From assembly GCA_963666995.1 (NCBI GenBank), contig OY762941.1, positions 2,914,001-2,978,000 on the forward strand: DNA of 64,000 nt, written 5' to 3'. The stretch comes from Syntrophobacter sp963666995. GTDB lineage: Bacteria > Desulfobacterota > Syntrophobacteria > Syntrophobacterales > Syntrophobacteraceae. The notes under the pieces are model-generated. The model saw nothing but the letters and a program-made list of their open reading frames with translations. It searched no databases and was not told the origin of the DNA. Shown piece after piece: positions 1-9,253 of the stretch; within the stretch, counting starts at the first letter, position 1; each line of letters starts with the position of its first letter. The translations under genes and the position numbers were made by a program.

Positions 1-1170
1 CATGACCTCGAGGCCGCTGTAGACAATCCCTTCATCGTCAAAGAAAAAGGATCCCGCCAGCCCCCGATAAGGGCACTCCCTGCCGGCTGTATCAAGGAGC
101 CGCTCCCGAACTGTTTTTCTTGAGCGCGGAGTCTCGCGCAATGCCTCGGCGATCCACCGCACGCAGTCGTAGCCAATGAACGCCATACGGTCCGGCTCCC
201 GCAGGTAGTCTCTTACAAACGCCTCGCGAAAGCCTTGGCCGGCAGAGATTCCTTCCCCCCCGGCGGCCCCGGGCCTTATGAACAGGAAGGTCTCGGGGAC
301 GGTGACGCAGCTCTCATCGAGGAAAACTTTTTCACAAGTCCGCGGGAAAAGGAGCTTTCCCCCAAAGCCGCACCCGGTGAGGGATTTTGCCGCATGGAGC
401 GCCCATTCGGGGGGGCCGGCGAGAAAGATCACGGAATAGTCTTGCGGGATCATTTCATCCAGGGTCTGGTCCGATGCCTGCCGTTGCGAGTCGAAGGGAA
501 ATGATTTGAATGCTGTTCCTTCCTGGTCCGCCTGTTCCTTAAAGCCTTCGAGAAGAAGCATCCCGTAAGGCCCCGGATCGTAGAGCACTCCGATGCTCCC
601 GCCCGAAATCGACCTGGCGGCCGAGACTGCGAAGGCCGCTTCGGCTTTGTCCGAGGGAGCGAGCGGAAGGACCGACGTGAGGCCGGCCAGTTTCTGATGC
701 GAGTCGGAAGGAACGATCGAAAGGAGATTTTCCTTCTCCATCAAGGGAATGATTTCGGACAGAACAGCAAAAGGGACATGCTCCACAGCGAGAATCGTAT
801 CCGGGTCGGATGCGAGCGCCCGGACCCGCTCCGCTGCAGCTGCGGGGTCGGTTTCCGTTTCGAAGAAGGCGAGTTCGATGTTCCGCCCCTGAGAGGCGAT
901 TTCCCTTCCGGCAAGTTCCGCCCCCATGCGAAACATGTTGCCGTCCGATTTGAGGGCCTCATCCAGGCTGAGGAGTATCCCGACCCGAGGAGCTTCGATG
1001 ATCCGGTCCCCGGCGGCCGGTGCCGGTTCCGAAGCAGGAGCGGCGGGCTCGACGCGATAATTTGAAAAGAGGCGGCTGCCGATGAAAACACCCAGAAAGA
1101 GAACGCCAAGAATGAGAACGATGTAGCGTCCCCTGAAGCGACGAAAGGGCGGGAGCGGCTGCAGGTTCAC
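1..1170 (-). CDS. Membrane-anchored ABC-type substrate-binding-like protein (partial)
   Basis: An open frame of 390 codons runs from a GTG at 1170 to the window edge without a stop, so the C-terminus is missing. Residues 1-14 are polar and basic. About residues 14-33 form one hydrophobic segment, either a signal anchor or an uncleaved signal. From about residue 56 (RVGILLSLDE) the protein reads like a type I periplasmic-binding fold of the LivJ/LpoA kind, with a conserved-looking GVLYDPGPYG strand-turn and an FIGYDCVRWIAEAL helix. The GTG overlaps the stop of der as GTGA, so the two genes are probably translationally coupled. The ligand cannot be told. Family assignment is inference from fold-like patterns; the reading frame itself is clear. 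Confidence 0.72.
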   Translation of the reverse strand, partial: MNLQPLPPFRRFRGRYIVLILGVLFLGVFIGSRLFSNYRVEPAAPASEPAPAAGDRIIEAPRVGILLSLDEALKSDGNMFRMGAELAGREIASQGRNIELAFFETETDPAAAAERVRALASDPDTILAVEHVPFAVLSEIIPLMEKENLLSIVPSDSHQKLAGLTSVLPLAPSDKAEAAFAVSAARSISGGSIGVLYDPGPYGMLLLEGFKEQADQEGTAFKSFPFDSQRQASDQTLDEMIPQDYSVIFLAGPPEWALHAAKSLTGCGFGGKLLFPRTCEKVFLDESCVTVPETFLFIRPGAAGGEGISAGQGFREAFVRDYLREPDRMAFIGYDCVRWIAEALRETPRSRKTVRERLLDTAGRECPYRGLAGSFFFDDEGIVYSGLEVM

Positions 1171-2501
1171 TGGTCATGTCCTCCTCTCTGGCGCCCTCGG
1201 AAAACCAGCTTGATGGGGGTCTTGTCCATACCGAACGTTTCGCGGAACCTGTTCGTAAGATAGCGTTCGTAAGAAAAATGGATCGAGTCCGGATAATTGC
1301 AGAACAGCACGAAGGTCGGCGGCCTGACGGACGTCTGGGTGGCGTAATAGAATTTCAGCCTTCTCGTGCCCACCTGGGGGGGTTCATGGTGCTCGAGGGT
1401 TTCTTCGAGAGCGCGGTTCACCACTCCCGTCGTGACCCGCTGATTGTATTGCTTGAACACCTCCCGGATCGTCGGAAGGATCTTTGAGACCCTCATCCCC
1501 GTCGCGGCGGAGAAAGTCAGTATGGGTGCGTAATAGAGGAAACGGAAACGGTCGCGGACGTCCTCCATGAACCGCCTGGTGAGCTTCACGTCTTTCTCGA
1601 CGACGTCCCATTTGTTTATTCCCACGATACAGGCCCGGGAACGTTCCTTGACATACCCTGCGATGTGCAGGTCCTGATCGGTGACGCCTTCCCCAGCATC
1701 GATCATAAGAATTGCCACATGGCTCCTCTCAACGCTTTGGAGCGCTTTGATGATGCTGATCTTTTCGAGCTTTTCCCTCGTTCTGCCCTTGCGCCGGATT
1801 CCGGCCGTGTCGATGAGGACGAAAGTCTGTCCCTGTTTTTCGATGATCGAATCCACGGCGTCCCGGGTCGTGCCCGGAGTGGGGCTGACGATCACGCGCG
1901 GCTCTCCGAGGATGCGGTTCACAAGCGTTGACTTTCCCACGTTGGGTCGACCGAGAATGGCCACCCGGATTTCGGGCGCCTTCGATTCGTCGATGGGCTC
2001 CTCGGGAACTTCGGGCACTGCTTCGGCGATGTCTCCCATGAGTTGGGAAATCCCGAATCCATGAGCGGCGCTGATGGGGTAGACGTGGTCGAGTCCGAGT
2101 TCGTAGAATTCGGCGGCGTACCGGGTGAGTTCCGGCCCGTCGATTTTGTTTACGGCATAAAAGATCGGTTTCGAAGTCCTGCGCAGGAGGTCCACCAGCT
2201 CCGAATCCTCCGGGTGAAGGCCGGTTCTTCCATCCGTCACAAAGAGAAGGATGTCCGCCTCATCGAGCGCCAAAAGGATTTGTTCTCGGGTCAGTTCCTC
2301 GATGGCCGAACTGTCCCTGCTCACGAAACCGCCCGTGTCCACAACGGTAAACGGCTTGTCATCCCAAGTGATCCGGGCGTAATTCCGGTCTCTCGTGACT
2401 CCTGGAAGATCATCGACCAGGGCCGTGTTTCCCTTGCTGATCCTGTTGAACAGGGTGGATTTACCTACGTTTGGCCTTCCCACAATTGCGACAAGTGTCA
2501 T
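1167..2501 (-). CDS. der: Ribosome biogenesis GTPase Der (EngA)
   Basis: 444 residues, the usual Der length. Two tandem G domains are seen: the first P-loop GRPNVGKST at residues 8-16 with DTGG (G3) and NKID (G4), and the second GRPNVGKST near residue 185 with DTAG and NKWD. A KH-like C-terminal domain follows, ending in a basic tail. Der is an essential GTPase needed for maturation of the 50S subunit. The ATG start immediately precedes the P-loop strand as in homologues. The stop overlaps the start of the downstream binding-protein gene by 4 bases (GTGA), so the two are probably one transcript. Confidence 0.97.
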   Translation of the reverse strand: MTLVAIVGRPNVGKSTLFNRISKGNTALVDDLPGVTRDRNYARITWDDKPFTVVDTGGFVSRDSSAIEELTREQILLALDEADILLFVTDGRTGLHPEDSELVDLLRRTSKPIFYAVNKIDGPELTRYAAEFYELGLDHVYPISAAHGFGISQLMGDIAEAVPEVPEEPIDESKAPEIRVAILGRPNVGKSTLVNRILGEPRVIVSPTPGTTRDAVDSIIEKQGQTFVLIDTAGIRRKGRTREKLEKISIIKALQSVERSHVAILMIDAGEGVTDQDLHIAGYVKERSRACIVGINKWDVVEKDVKLTRRFMEDVRDRFRFLYYAPILTFSAATGMRVSKILPTIREVFKQYNQRVTTGVVNRALEETLEHHEPPQVGTRRLKFYYATQTSVRPPTFVLFCNYPDSIHFSYERYLTNRFRETFGMDKTPIKLVFRGRQRGGHDQ

Positions 2502-3149
2502 GTTTGCTGCTTTCTCCTGAGGGGTTGAACTTCCCCTGATGCTTCTAAAGGTTATGCGGTCTGCTGAAAATGGTCAAGATTGAAGAAGCGGCAACGGGGT
2601 GCCGTTCCGAAAATCTCCTCCTCAACGGGTCTGTGGTACAGGAAGCACTGCGAGCGGCCGGCCTTGCGAATTTTCCACCGCCTCCGGTACAAGCCGGTTC
2701 CGGATCGAGGGGAGCGGGTCGCCGGCCTGTTGCCCAAACAGAATCCAGGTGAAAACGGGCCGTTTATCTAGAAACGTCACCCCGGCGAAAGCCGGGGTCC
2801 AGTGCAGTTACCTGGAATTACCCAATAATTTTAAAGAACCTGGATTCCGGCCTTTATATGAAAAAAGGAATTGCCGTTTAACGTATACCCCGCCTTGATT
2901 TAGGCAGAGATTTTTTCATTGTTCGTTGTGGCCAAAAGGCCATGAGTGTTCGCCGGAATGACGAATCGTGATTTCATCCGACCTCGGCTTTTCCTTTGGG
3001 CAACAGCCCCTTGCCGGCCGCCCGGATGGATACCGGTTCGGCGGGAAGTCCCTTTTCCCCACTTAGAAATTGAAGTTTTCCACTTTGTAGTATATGGATG
3101 CACATGCTGGCAACCAGGCGATTCCAAATCCGGAGAACACACTTCTTTC
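2502..3149. other. Gene-free stretch between der and kup
   Basis: About 650 bases between divergent genes with no convincing coding frame. Most of it (2728-3007) is one copy of the dispersed element with CTGTTGCCCAAA ends. The remaining flanks must hold the promoters of der (leftward) and kup (rightward). No clear -35/-10 pair stands out for either gene. Confidence 0.6.
2728..3007. repeat. MITE-like dispersed element, copy 1
   Basis: A 280-bp unit bounded by perfect 12-bp inverted repeats, CTGTTGCCCAAA at 2728-2739 and TTTGGGCAACAG at 2996-3007. Inside are a CCCCGGC-gaaa-GCCGGGG hairpin (about 2780-2798), a TGGATTCCGGCC segment, a GGCC-aaaa-GGCC hairpin (about 2929-2942) and a GTTCGCCGGAATGACG segment. 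It carries no gene. Related copies occur at 13588, 13773, 40205 and 49640, plus a core fragment at about 36690. Confidence 0.82.
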
Positions 3150-5033
3150 ATGAGTACGAACAAACCACTTTCGAAATCCGCTTCACTGGGACTTGCTCTC
3201 GGCGCCCTCGGTGTCGTATACGGTGACATCGGGACGAGCCCGCTTTATACCATAAAAGAATGTTTTCATGGCATTCACGCAATTGAGACAAGCCCGGCGA
3301 ACATACTGGGAGTGCTCTCACTTGTCTTATGGTCGCTCACCATCGTTGTGAGCATAAAATACATCATTTTCATGATGCGCGCGGACAACCGGGGTGAAGG
3401 GGGAATTTTCGCTCTGCTGGCGCTCGTTCCGATTTCGGAGAAAATATCGAAGAAGACGCGGGCCGGTGTAATCTTGGCCGCACTCCTCGGCGCCGCCCTG
3501 CTCTACGGCGATGGGTTCATCACGCCTTCGATCACCGTGCTGTCGGCCATAGAAGGGCTTGAAGTCGCAACGGATGCCGCCAGAAACGCGATCGTCCCGC
3601 TCACTTGCGCCATACTGCTCGGCCTCTTTCTCGTTCAGCATCGGGGAACGGCAAAGATCGGGAGAATATTCGGGCCGGTCATGCTGATCTGGTTTGCCGC
3701 CCTGGGAATCCTGGGAGTGATGCACATCGCGCGGAACCCCGAAATCCTGAAGGCGATCAATCCCGGCTATGCCTATCAGTTTTTTGCCAGAAACCATATT
3801 CACGGCCTGGTCGTCCTCGGGTCGGTCGTGCTGTGTATAACCGGCGGGGAGGCCCTTTATGCCGACATGGGACATTTCGGCCGCGGGCCCATACGCATCT
3901 CGTGGTTCAGCCTCGTTTTCCCGGCCCTCATTCTGAATTATTTCGGTCAGGGGGCACTGCTCCTGGGGCAGCCAAGTCTTGCGTTCAACCCGTTTTACGG
4001 GCTGGTGCCCAGGCCGTTGCTGCTTCCGATGGTGGTTCTTTCCACCCTGGCTTCGATCATCGCGTCTCAGGCGATGATTTCCGGGGCCTTTTCACTGACA
4101 CGGCAGGCCGTCCAGTTGGGATACATTCCCCGCGTCACCATTGTTCACACCTCCGCGGAAACGGAGGGGCAGATATATATCCCTGAAGTAAACTGGCTCA
4201 TGATGATCGTCTGCATCGGGCTGGTGCTTATCTTCAGGGCATCCAGCGGACTGGCCGGGGCCTATGGAGTGGCGGTGACCGCGAATATGGCGATCACGTC
4301 CGTGGTCTATTTCTTTGTTGCGACCCGCACCTGGGGATGGTCGCTGAGAAGGACGGTCCCCCTGGTCGGGCTTTTCCTGATCTTTGACACGACCTATTTC
4401 GGATCGAATCTCCTGAAGTTTTTCGACGGCGGCTGGTTCCCCATCGCGGTTGCAGGCGCAATAGTGGTCGTTATGACCGCGTGGAAGGATGGACGCGCCG
4501 AACTATATCGCCATATCGTGAGTTCCTCCGTCGCGCTCGAAGTATTTTTGAACGACGTCGGATCCCATAACGTGTACAGGGTGCCGGGCACCGCCGTCTT
4601 CATGGCGTCCTCATCCATTTACACGCCCCCGTCCCTGCTGCACCATTTCAAACACAACAGGGTGCTGCATGAAGAAGTGATGCTGCTTACCATCTCTCCA
4701 TCCGATGTTCCTCAGGTCCCGGCAAACGAGAAGATCAGGGTCGAGGAACTCGGGCAAGGGTTCTACCGGGTGCTGGTTTCATCCGGGTTCATGGAAACGC
4801 CGAATGTGCCGCAAATCATGGATTCCGCATTTCAACAGGGGCTGGTGCCACGGTTCCTTCCCATCAGCTACTACCTCGGCCGCGAGACCCTGATCCTCAG
4901 CGGACGGTCGAGGATGATGCGCTGGCGCAAGCATCTGTTTGCTTTTCTCTCCCGTAATTCGCAGAGCGCCACGAATTATTTCGGGTTGCCCCCCGATCAG
5001 GTTGTGGAACTCGGAGTGCAGATCGAGTTTTGA
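3150..5033 (+). CDS. kup: Kup-family potassium uptake protein
   Basis: A KUP/HAK/KT low-affinity K+ transporter of the inner membrane, 627 residues from the ATG at 3150, close to the family's usual length of about 620. The signature GALGVVYGDIGTSPLY lies at about residues 16-31, followed by around 12 hydrophobic segments. A soluble C-terminal domain of about 150 residues contains FYRVLVSSGFMETPNVPQ. The frame stays open upstream to 2946, but that extension runs into the repeat element and is not KUP-like, so the inner ATG is preferred. The gene stands alone between repeat-filled or empty gaps. Confidence 0.95.
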   Translation: MSTNKPLSKSASLGLALGALGVVYGDIGTSPLYTIKECFHGIHAIETSPANILGVLSLVLWSLTIVVSIKYIIFMMRADNRGEGGIFALLALVPISEKISKKTRAGVILAALLGAALLYGDGFITPSITVLSAIEGLEVATDAARNAIVPLTCAILLGLFLVQHRGTAKIGRIFGPVMLIWFAALGILGVMHIARNPEILKAINPGYAYQFFARNHIHGLVVLGSVVLCITGGEALYADMGHFGRGPIRISWFSLVFPALILNYFGQGALLLGQPSLAFNPFYGLVPRPLLLPMVVLSTLASIIASQAMISGAFSLTRQAVQLGYIPRVTIVHTSAETEGQIYIPEVNWLMMIVCIGLVLIFRASSGLAGAYGVAVTANMAITSVVYFFVATRTWGWSLRRTVPLVGLFLIFDTTYFGSNLLKFFDGGWFPIAVAGAIVVVMTAWKDGRAELYRHIVSSSVALEVFLNDVGSHNVYRVPGTAVFMASSSIYTPPSLLHHFKHNRVLHEEVMLLTISPSDVPQVPANEKIRVEELGQGFYRVLVSSGFMETPNVPQIMDSAFQQGLVPRFLPISYYLGRETLILSGRSRMMRWRKHLFAFLSRNSQSATNYFGLPPDQVVELGVQIEF

Positions 5034-5119
5034 GAACCGGCGAAAGCGACGCTGCTCCTCCCTTCGGCCTGCTTTAGGGTTCCCGGATAACTGGAGTATT
5101 TTTCTCTGATAAGAATCAG

Positions 5120-5148
5120 TTGACAGATCTTGACCGATCCGGTAAGAT
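5120..5148 (+). promoter_or_regulatory. Possible sigma-70 promoter
   Basis: TTGACA at 5120-5125, a 17-base spacer, then TAAGAT at 5143-5148 (4 of 6 to consensus). It faces the ech operon but is 850 bases upstream, so it could drive an unseen transcript in this gap instead. Sequence resemblance only. Confidence 0.35.
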
Positions 5149-5646
5149 TGGATCAATTCCGATTCCGGCGCACGCGTAGTGGAGCCTGGGTGGTGGTTTC
5201 CTCTTAGGGCTATATTGCGCGGGTGCTGCAATAGTCCAAGCGACGGACAGTTTGGGGAAGTCCAGGGTTTCATGCTCCGGCTGCTTGCCTGGCCGAAGAA
5301 ATAAAGGTTGCGTTTGAAAGCGCGTCGGGCGATTTGTGGGGATTGACAATGAAAAGGCTTGCGCGACGGGGATTCGGGGTGGCATCCGGATCCGGATTCG
5401 TTATGCAAACGGGCCGAGAAATTTGTTTGCATTCGCCGTATGCTCGTGCTATTTAGCACAAGTAACGGTGTCCGGGCAGGCCGAGCGGATTGTGAAATTC
5501 ATGGTTAATTAACCGGCAGGGTGTACGGGGCCGTCGCGCGGGGCTGTGTCGAAAATCCAAGCAAATAGGGAGGATGGGCGCAGGGTTATTTTGCGCAAGG
5601 TGCACAATTCTCTTCATGAAATTTCGGAGTCCGTTCTATTTTTTGC

Positions 5647-5676
5647 TTGACTTGCCGCGAGGCTTGCACGTATAAA
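5647..5676 (+). promoter_or_regulatory. Probable sigma-70 promoter for the ech operon
   Basis: TTGACT at 5647-5652, an 18-base spacer, then TATAAA at 5671-5676. This is the best -35/-10 pair in the region. It points into echA and would give an untranslated leader of about 315 bases containing the 5795-5818 hairpin. Confidence 0.45.
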
Positions 5677-5997
5677 AAGTCTGAATACACTTTGTTAATC
5701 GGTATTCCTTCAAAAGAGTCTGATCCGTATGAATCCAGCCAGAGGAATGTGATTAAAAGAACATATCCTGCACGGCTTGGTGCTATTCCCGTTTGGTCCC
5801 GGGAATAGACCCGGGACCGGAAGGCCGGGGTTCGGCTGACGAGAAGGGGTGTCTTGCCTGAGAAAGTCCTGAAAAGAGCAACGATCCATCCGGGCGGCGG
5901 TTTTTGCTGTCCGGTTAGCATTTTTTTAAATATTGGGAATCAGGGATATTGTAGTTACCGGGATTCAGGACACGCAAATTCATAAGGAGATAGGAAT

Positions 5998-7950
5998 ATG
6001 ACTGACGGGATGATGGCGGTCGCCATCTTGCTACCGGTAGTGGCAGGATTTCTTATATTGGCTGTCCGCAATTATTACGCGAGAAACGTCGTGGTCGTTT
6101 TGGCGTCGATCGCTCTGATTGCCAACAGCATCCTGTTTCTATCAAAGGGTCCCTTCACTTATTCGCCGAGCGGGTTTGACTGGGGACTTCTCATCACCAT
6201 TCTCGATTACTGTATTTTGATTTTCTACCTTTACATCGGGTTTTCGCTCCGCAACTGGCTGGTGCTCATTTTCGCCGTCACCCAGTTGCTGCCGCTGGCC
6301 TACTTTGAATTTATCATGAAGGCGCATGTCCAGGTGGCGCCCGCTTTTGTGGTCGATAACCTGGCGATCGTCATGAGCCTGATCATCTCGATCATCGGCT
6401 CCCTCATCTGCATCTACGCGTTGCGTTACATGTACGACCACGAACACCACCTGCATCTTGAAAAATCAAGACAGTCCAGGTTCCTTTTCTGGCTGGTTCT
6501 GCTGCTGGGGGCCATGAACGGCCTGGTGTTCGCAAACAATCTGGTCTGGCTCTATTTCTTCTGGGAAGTCACGACGCTGTGCTGCTACCAGTTGATTTCT
6601 CACGACAGGACCCCGGTCGCCATCCACAACGCGGCGCGGGCTCTGTGGATGAACGCCACGGGCGGGACCGCGTTCATTCTGGCCATCATCTACCTGTATT
6701 CGACACAGGGTGGCTCGGTTGCTCTTTCGATGCAGCACATCGTCGGAGGGGGCATTCAGGGATCGCTTGTTCTCCTGCCGGTCGCTCTGCTCTGTTACAC
6801 GGGCTTTGTCAAAGCAGCGCAGATGCCGTTCCAAAGTTGGCTTCTGGGAGCCATGGTCGCCCCCACGCCCGTTTCCGCGTTGCTTCACTCCAGTACGATG
6901 GTTAAAGCCGGTGTCTACCTGGTACTCAGGCTTGCTCCGGCATTTGCCGGAACCTATCTGAGCACGGCCATCGCCGTCGCCGGCGGATTCACGTTTTTTG
7001 CCACCTCGGCGCTCGCGATCAGCCAGACGACCGGTAAGCGGGTGCTTGCATACTCGACCATCGCCAACCTGGGTCTGATCATGGCCTGTGCGGGCATCAA
7101 CACTCCGCTGTCCATTGCCGCGGCGATCCTGCTCATCATTTTCCATGCTATTTCAAAAGGTATGCTCTTCCTCTGCGCCGGCACGATCGAACATTTGATC
7201 TGGAGCCGCGAGATCGAAGATATGGAAGGCCTCGCCGCCAAGGCGCCCCTTACCACTCTCATCACCGCCATCGGCATGCTTTCCATGTTTCTTCCTCCCT
7301 TTGGAATGCTCCTGGGCAAATGGATTGCCATCGAAGCGGCCCTGAGGGTTCCACTGGCTGCCATCTTCTTCGTTCTGGCGAGTACGCTGACGATCGTTTT
7401 CTGGACGAAATGGCTGGGAAGGCTGCTGCAGGTTATGCCGAAGTTGGGCTGGCCTCTTGAAAAGCTGTCCCCGAGCTACTCCGTGCCGTTGTGGACTTTG
7501 CTGATCGGTATCTTTGTCTTCGGCATCGGCGTCGGTCCGATTTACCAGGGCTTCATCGCCGCTGCGGCAAGCAATGTCATCTCTGGAAATCAGGTTCTTG
7601 CTTCGGGCTGGAACAACCTGGCACTGGGGGGCGCGACGGTCACAACCGTTCTGGGCCACTTCCCCGTCTGGCTGCTCTACATAGCCTTAGGTGTCGCCTT
7701 GCTCCTGCCTCTGCTGTTTGTAAGAATAAAATCCACTCAACTGCGGCCTGTATACATGTGCGGTGAGCAGGCAGGCGGCGGTACCGATACAGATGAATGG
7801 TTGGCCGAGGCGGACATAAAGACCAAATTCATACTGGGCGGGTACTATTTCCAGAGTTCATTGGGTGAGAAGATTTTAAATCCTTGGATGAATACCATAG
7901 GCATCGTACTTTTAGCTATCATGATTGGATGCGGGGTGATCGTGAAATGA
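5998..7950 (+). CDS. echA: Ech-type hydrogenase membrane subunit A (NuoL/MrpA-like)
   Basis: A 650-residue, very hydrophobic protein with about 14-16 membrane segments. It is related to the antiporter-like NuoL/HyfB/MrpA subunits. Diagnostic stretches are the charged helix pair around LVWLYFFWEVTTLCCYQLIS and the GFVKAAQMPFQSWLLGAM-VAPTPVSALLHSSTMVKAGVYL block, the proton-channel core of this family. It should couple hydrogenase electron transfer to H+ or Na+ translocation. It is the first gene of a six-gene set in the order of the Ech hydrogenases of Methanosarcina and Desulfovibrio. The ATG follows AAGGAGATAGGA. Its stop overlaps echB (ATGATGA). Confidence 0.9.
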   Translation: MTDGMMAVAILLPVVAGFLILAVRNYYARNVVVVLASIALIANSILFLSKGPFTYSPSGFDWGLLITILDYCILIFYLYIGFSLRNWLVLIFAVTQLLPLAYFEFIMKAHVQVAPAFVVDNLAIVMSLIISIIGSLICIYALRYMYDHEHHLHLEKSRQSRFLFWLVLLLGAMNGLVFANNLVWLYFFWEVTTLCCYQLISHDRTPVAIHNAARALWMNATGGTAFILAIIYLYSTQGGSVALSMQHIVGGGIQGSLVLLPVALLCYTGFVKAAQMPFQSWLLGAMVAPTPVSALLHSSTMVKAGVYLVLRLAPAFAGTYLSTAIAVAGGFTFFATSALAISQTTGKRVLAYSTIANLGLIMACAGINTPLSIAAAILLIIFHAISKGMLFLCAGTIEHLIWSREIEDMEGLAAKAPLTTLITAIGMLSMFLPPFGMLLGKWIAIEAALRVPLAAIFFVLASTLTIVFWTKWLGRLLQVMPKLGWPLEKLSPSYSVPLWTLLIGIFVFGIGVGPIYQGFIAAAASNVISGNQVLASGWNNLALGGATVTTVLGHFPVWLLYIALGVALLLPLLFVRIKSTQLRPVYMCGEQAGGGTDTDEWLAEADIKTKFILGGYYFQSSLGEKILNPWMNTIGIVLLAIMIGCGVIVK

Positions 7951-8810
7951 TGAATCAGTTTATAATTGTCATTGTTACATTGGTTGTTGCTCCCATTGTC
8001 GGTGGTCTGCTGTTCGGGATCGACAGGAGGATCACGGCTCGCCTTCAAGGTCGATTCGGCCCGCCGATTCTGCAGCCTTTCTATGATTTTATTAAACTCA
8101 TTGCAAAGGAGCGGATCGCGGTTAGCAGGCTGCAATTCGTATGGCTCTACGGGTACCTGGTCTTCATGGCCGTGAGCCTGATGTTCCTTGTCTTGCAGGC
8201 AGACTTTCTTCTGATGATCTTTCTCCTTGGTTTTGCCGGTGTTTCACTGGTCTTGGGCGCGTTCAGCACCAAGTCTCCTTACGCGCACTTTGGAGCGAAC
8301 AGAGAGTTGCTTCAGATAATGGCCTACGAGCCGGTGCTTCTGCTTCTGGCCATTGCAATTTACGCGCAAAACGGGACTTTTCTCATCAGCGGAATTTTCG
8401 CCCAGGAAAAACCGCTGCTTTTCAGTCTGTGGCCCTTGTTCATCGCGGTGCTGTATATTCTGACCATAAAGATGCGCAAGTCGCCCTTCGACATTTCCAC
8501 GTCACATCACGCTCATCAGGAAATCGTAAAAGGGATCACGACTGAATTCTCGGGTTTTTATTACGCGATCTACCAGTTGGCGGAATGGTATGAAATCGTG
8601 CTGCTTCTGGGCATCGTAGCTCTGTTCTGGGCCAATCCCCTGTGGGTCGGCATTCTGATCGCCCTGGGCGCGTTCCTGCTGGAACTCCTCATTGACAACA
8701 TTGCTGCGAGGATGACGGCCCGGTGGATGGTCAGGTTGAGCTGGTCAGTCGGATTGATTCTAGGAATAATAAACATTGCTTATATTTACTTCATCAAGGG
8801 GGTATTTTAA
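7947..8810 (+). CDS. echB: Ech-type hydrogenase membrane subunit B (NuoH/HycD-like)
   Basis: 287 residues with about eight hydrophobic segments, homologous to NuoH/HycD/EchB, which docks the soluble hydrogenase module onto the membrane arm. Visible family features are GIDRRITARLQGRFGPPILQ near the N-terminus and KMRKSPFDISTSHHAHQEIV in the cytoplasmic loop. The start is set at the ATG overlapping the echA stop (7947; an adjacent ATG at 7950 is equally possible). The longer upstream frame lies inside echA. echC follows after 5 bases. Confidence 0.93.
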   Translation: MMNQFIIVIVTLVVAPIVGGLLFGIDRRITARLQGRFGPPILQPFYDFIKLIAKERIAVSRLQFVWLYGYLVFMAVSLMFLVLQADFLLMIFLLGFAGVSLVLGAFSTKSPYAHFGANRELLQIMAYEPVLLLLAIAIYAQNGTFLISGIFAQEKPLLFSLWPLFIAVLYILTIKMRKSPFDISTSHHAHQEIVKGITTEFSGFYYAIYQLAEWYEIVLLLGIVALFWANPLWVGILIALGAFLLELLIDNIAARMTARWMVRLSWSVGLILGIINIAYIYFIKGVF

Positions 8811-8815
8811 GACAC

Positions 8816-9238
8816 ATGGGTTTGATACGCAAATCTCAACTAAAATCACCCTGGATTCTTCACTTCGATAACAGCTCCTGTAATGGGTGCGACATTGAAG
8901 TGTTGGCTTGTCTGACTCCTCTCTATGACATAGAACGATTCGGCATCGTGAACATGGGTAACCCTAAACATGCTGACGTGATGCTGATCACAGGGCCTGT
9001 GAACAGGCGTACGGCGCGCGTGCTGAAGAACCTGTATGAGCAGATTCCGGGTCCCAAGATGGTTATTTCCGTGGGGACCTGTGCTGCTACGGGCGGGGTA
9101 TTTCACAACTGCTACAATGTTCTGGGTGGTGTCGACAAAGTGATTCCCGTAGATGTTTACGTTCCGGGCTGTTCGGTGAAACCGGAAGCGATCATCGACG
9201 GGGTCGTATTAGCCCTCCAAAAATTAGCCAAGCTATGA
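8816..9238 (+). CDS. echC: Ech-type hydrogenase small subunit C (NuoB-like, [4Fe-4S])
   Basis: 140 residues from the ATG at 8816; the frame is open further upstream but only within echB. This is the group 4 [NiFe]-hydrogenase small subunit, which carries a single proximal [4Fe-4S] cluster. The four expected ligands are visible: two in SSCNGCDIE, one in VGTCAATGG and one in VPGCSVKPE. It passes electrons between the EchF ferredoxin-like subunit and the NiFe site in EchE. Tight spacing on both sides shows co-transcription. Confidence 0.94.
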   Translation: MGLIRKSQLKSPWILHFDNSSCNGCDIEVLACLTPLYDIERFGIVNMGNPKHADVMLITGPVNRRTARVLKNLYEQIPGPKMVISVGTCAATGGVFHNCYNVLGGVDKVIPVDVYVPGCSVKPEAIIDGVVLALQKLAKL

Positions 9239-9253
9239 GGTGACCAGCGCGCA

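Larger units (their letters stand above)
5034..5997. other. Long gene-free leader region upstream of ech
   Basis: About 960 bases without a convincing gene. It holds two promoter-like pairs on the plus strand (5120-5148 and 5647-5676), a short perfect palindrome GGTTAATTAACC at 5503-5514, and a hairpin GGTCCCGGG-(6)-CCCGGGACC at 5795-5818. A good Shine-Dalgarno (AAGGAG) precedes the echA ATG. The size suggests a long 5' leader or an undetected small RNA, but no known RNA family was recognised. Confidence 0.5.

Noticed and set aside
6466..7659. Long minus-strand frames rich in Arg, Gln and Asp
   Set aside because: They are complementary-strand shadows of echA, produced by its hydrophobic codon pattern.
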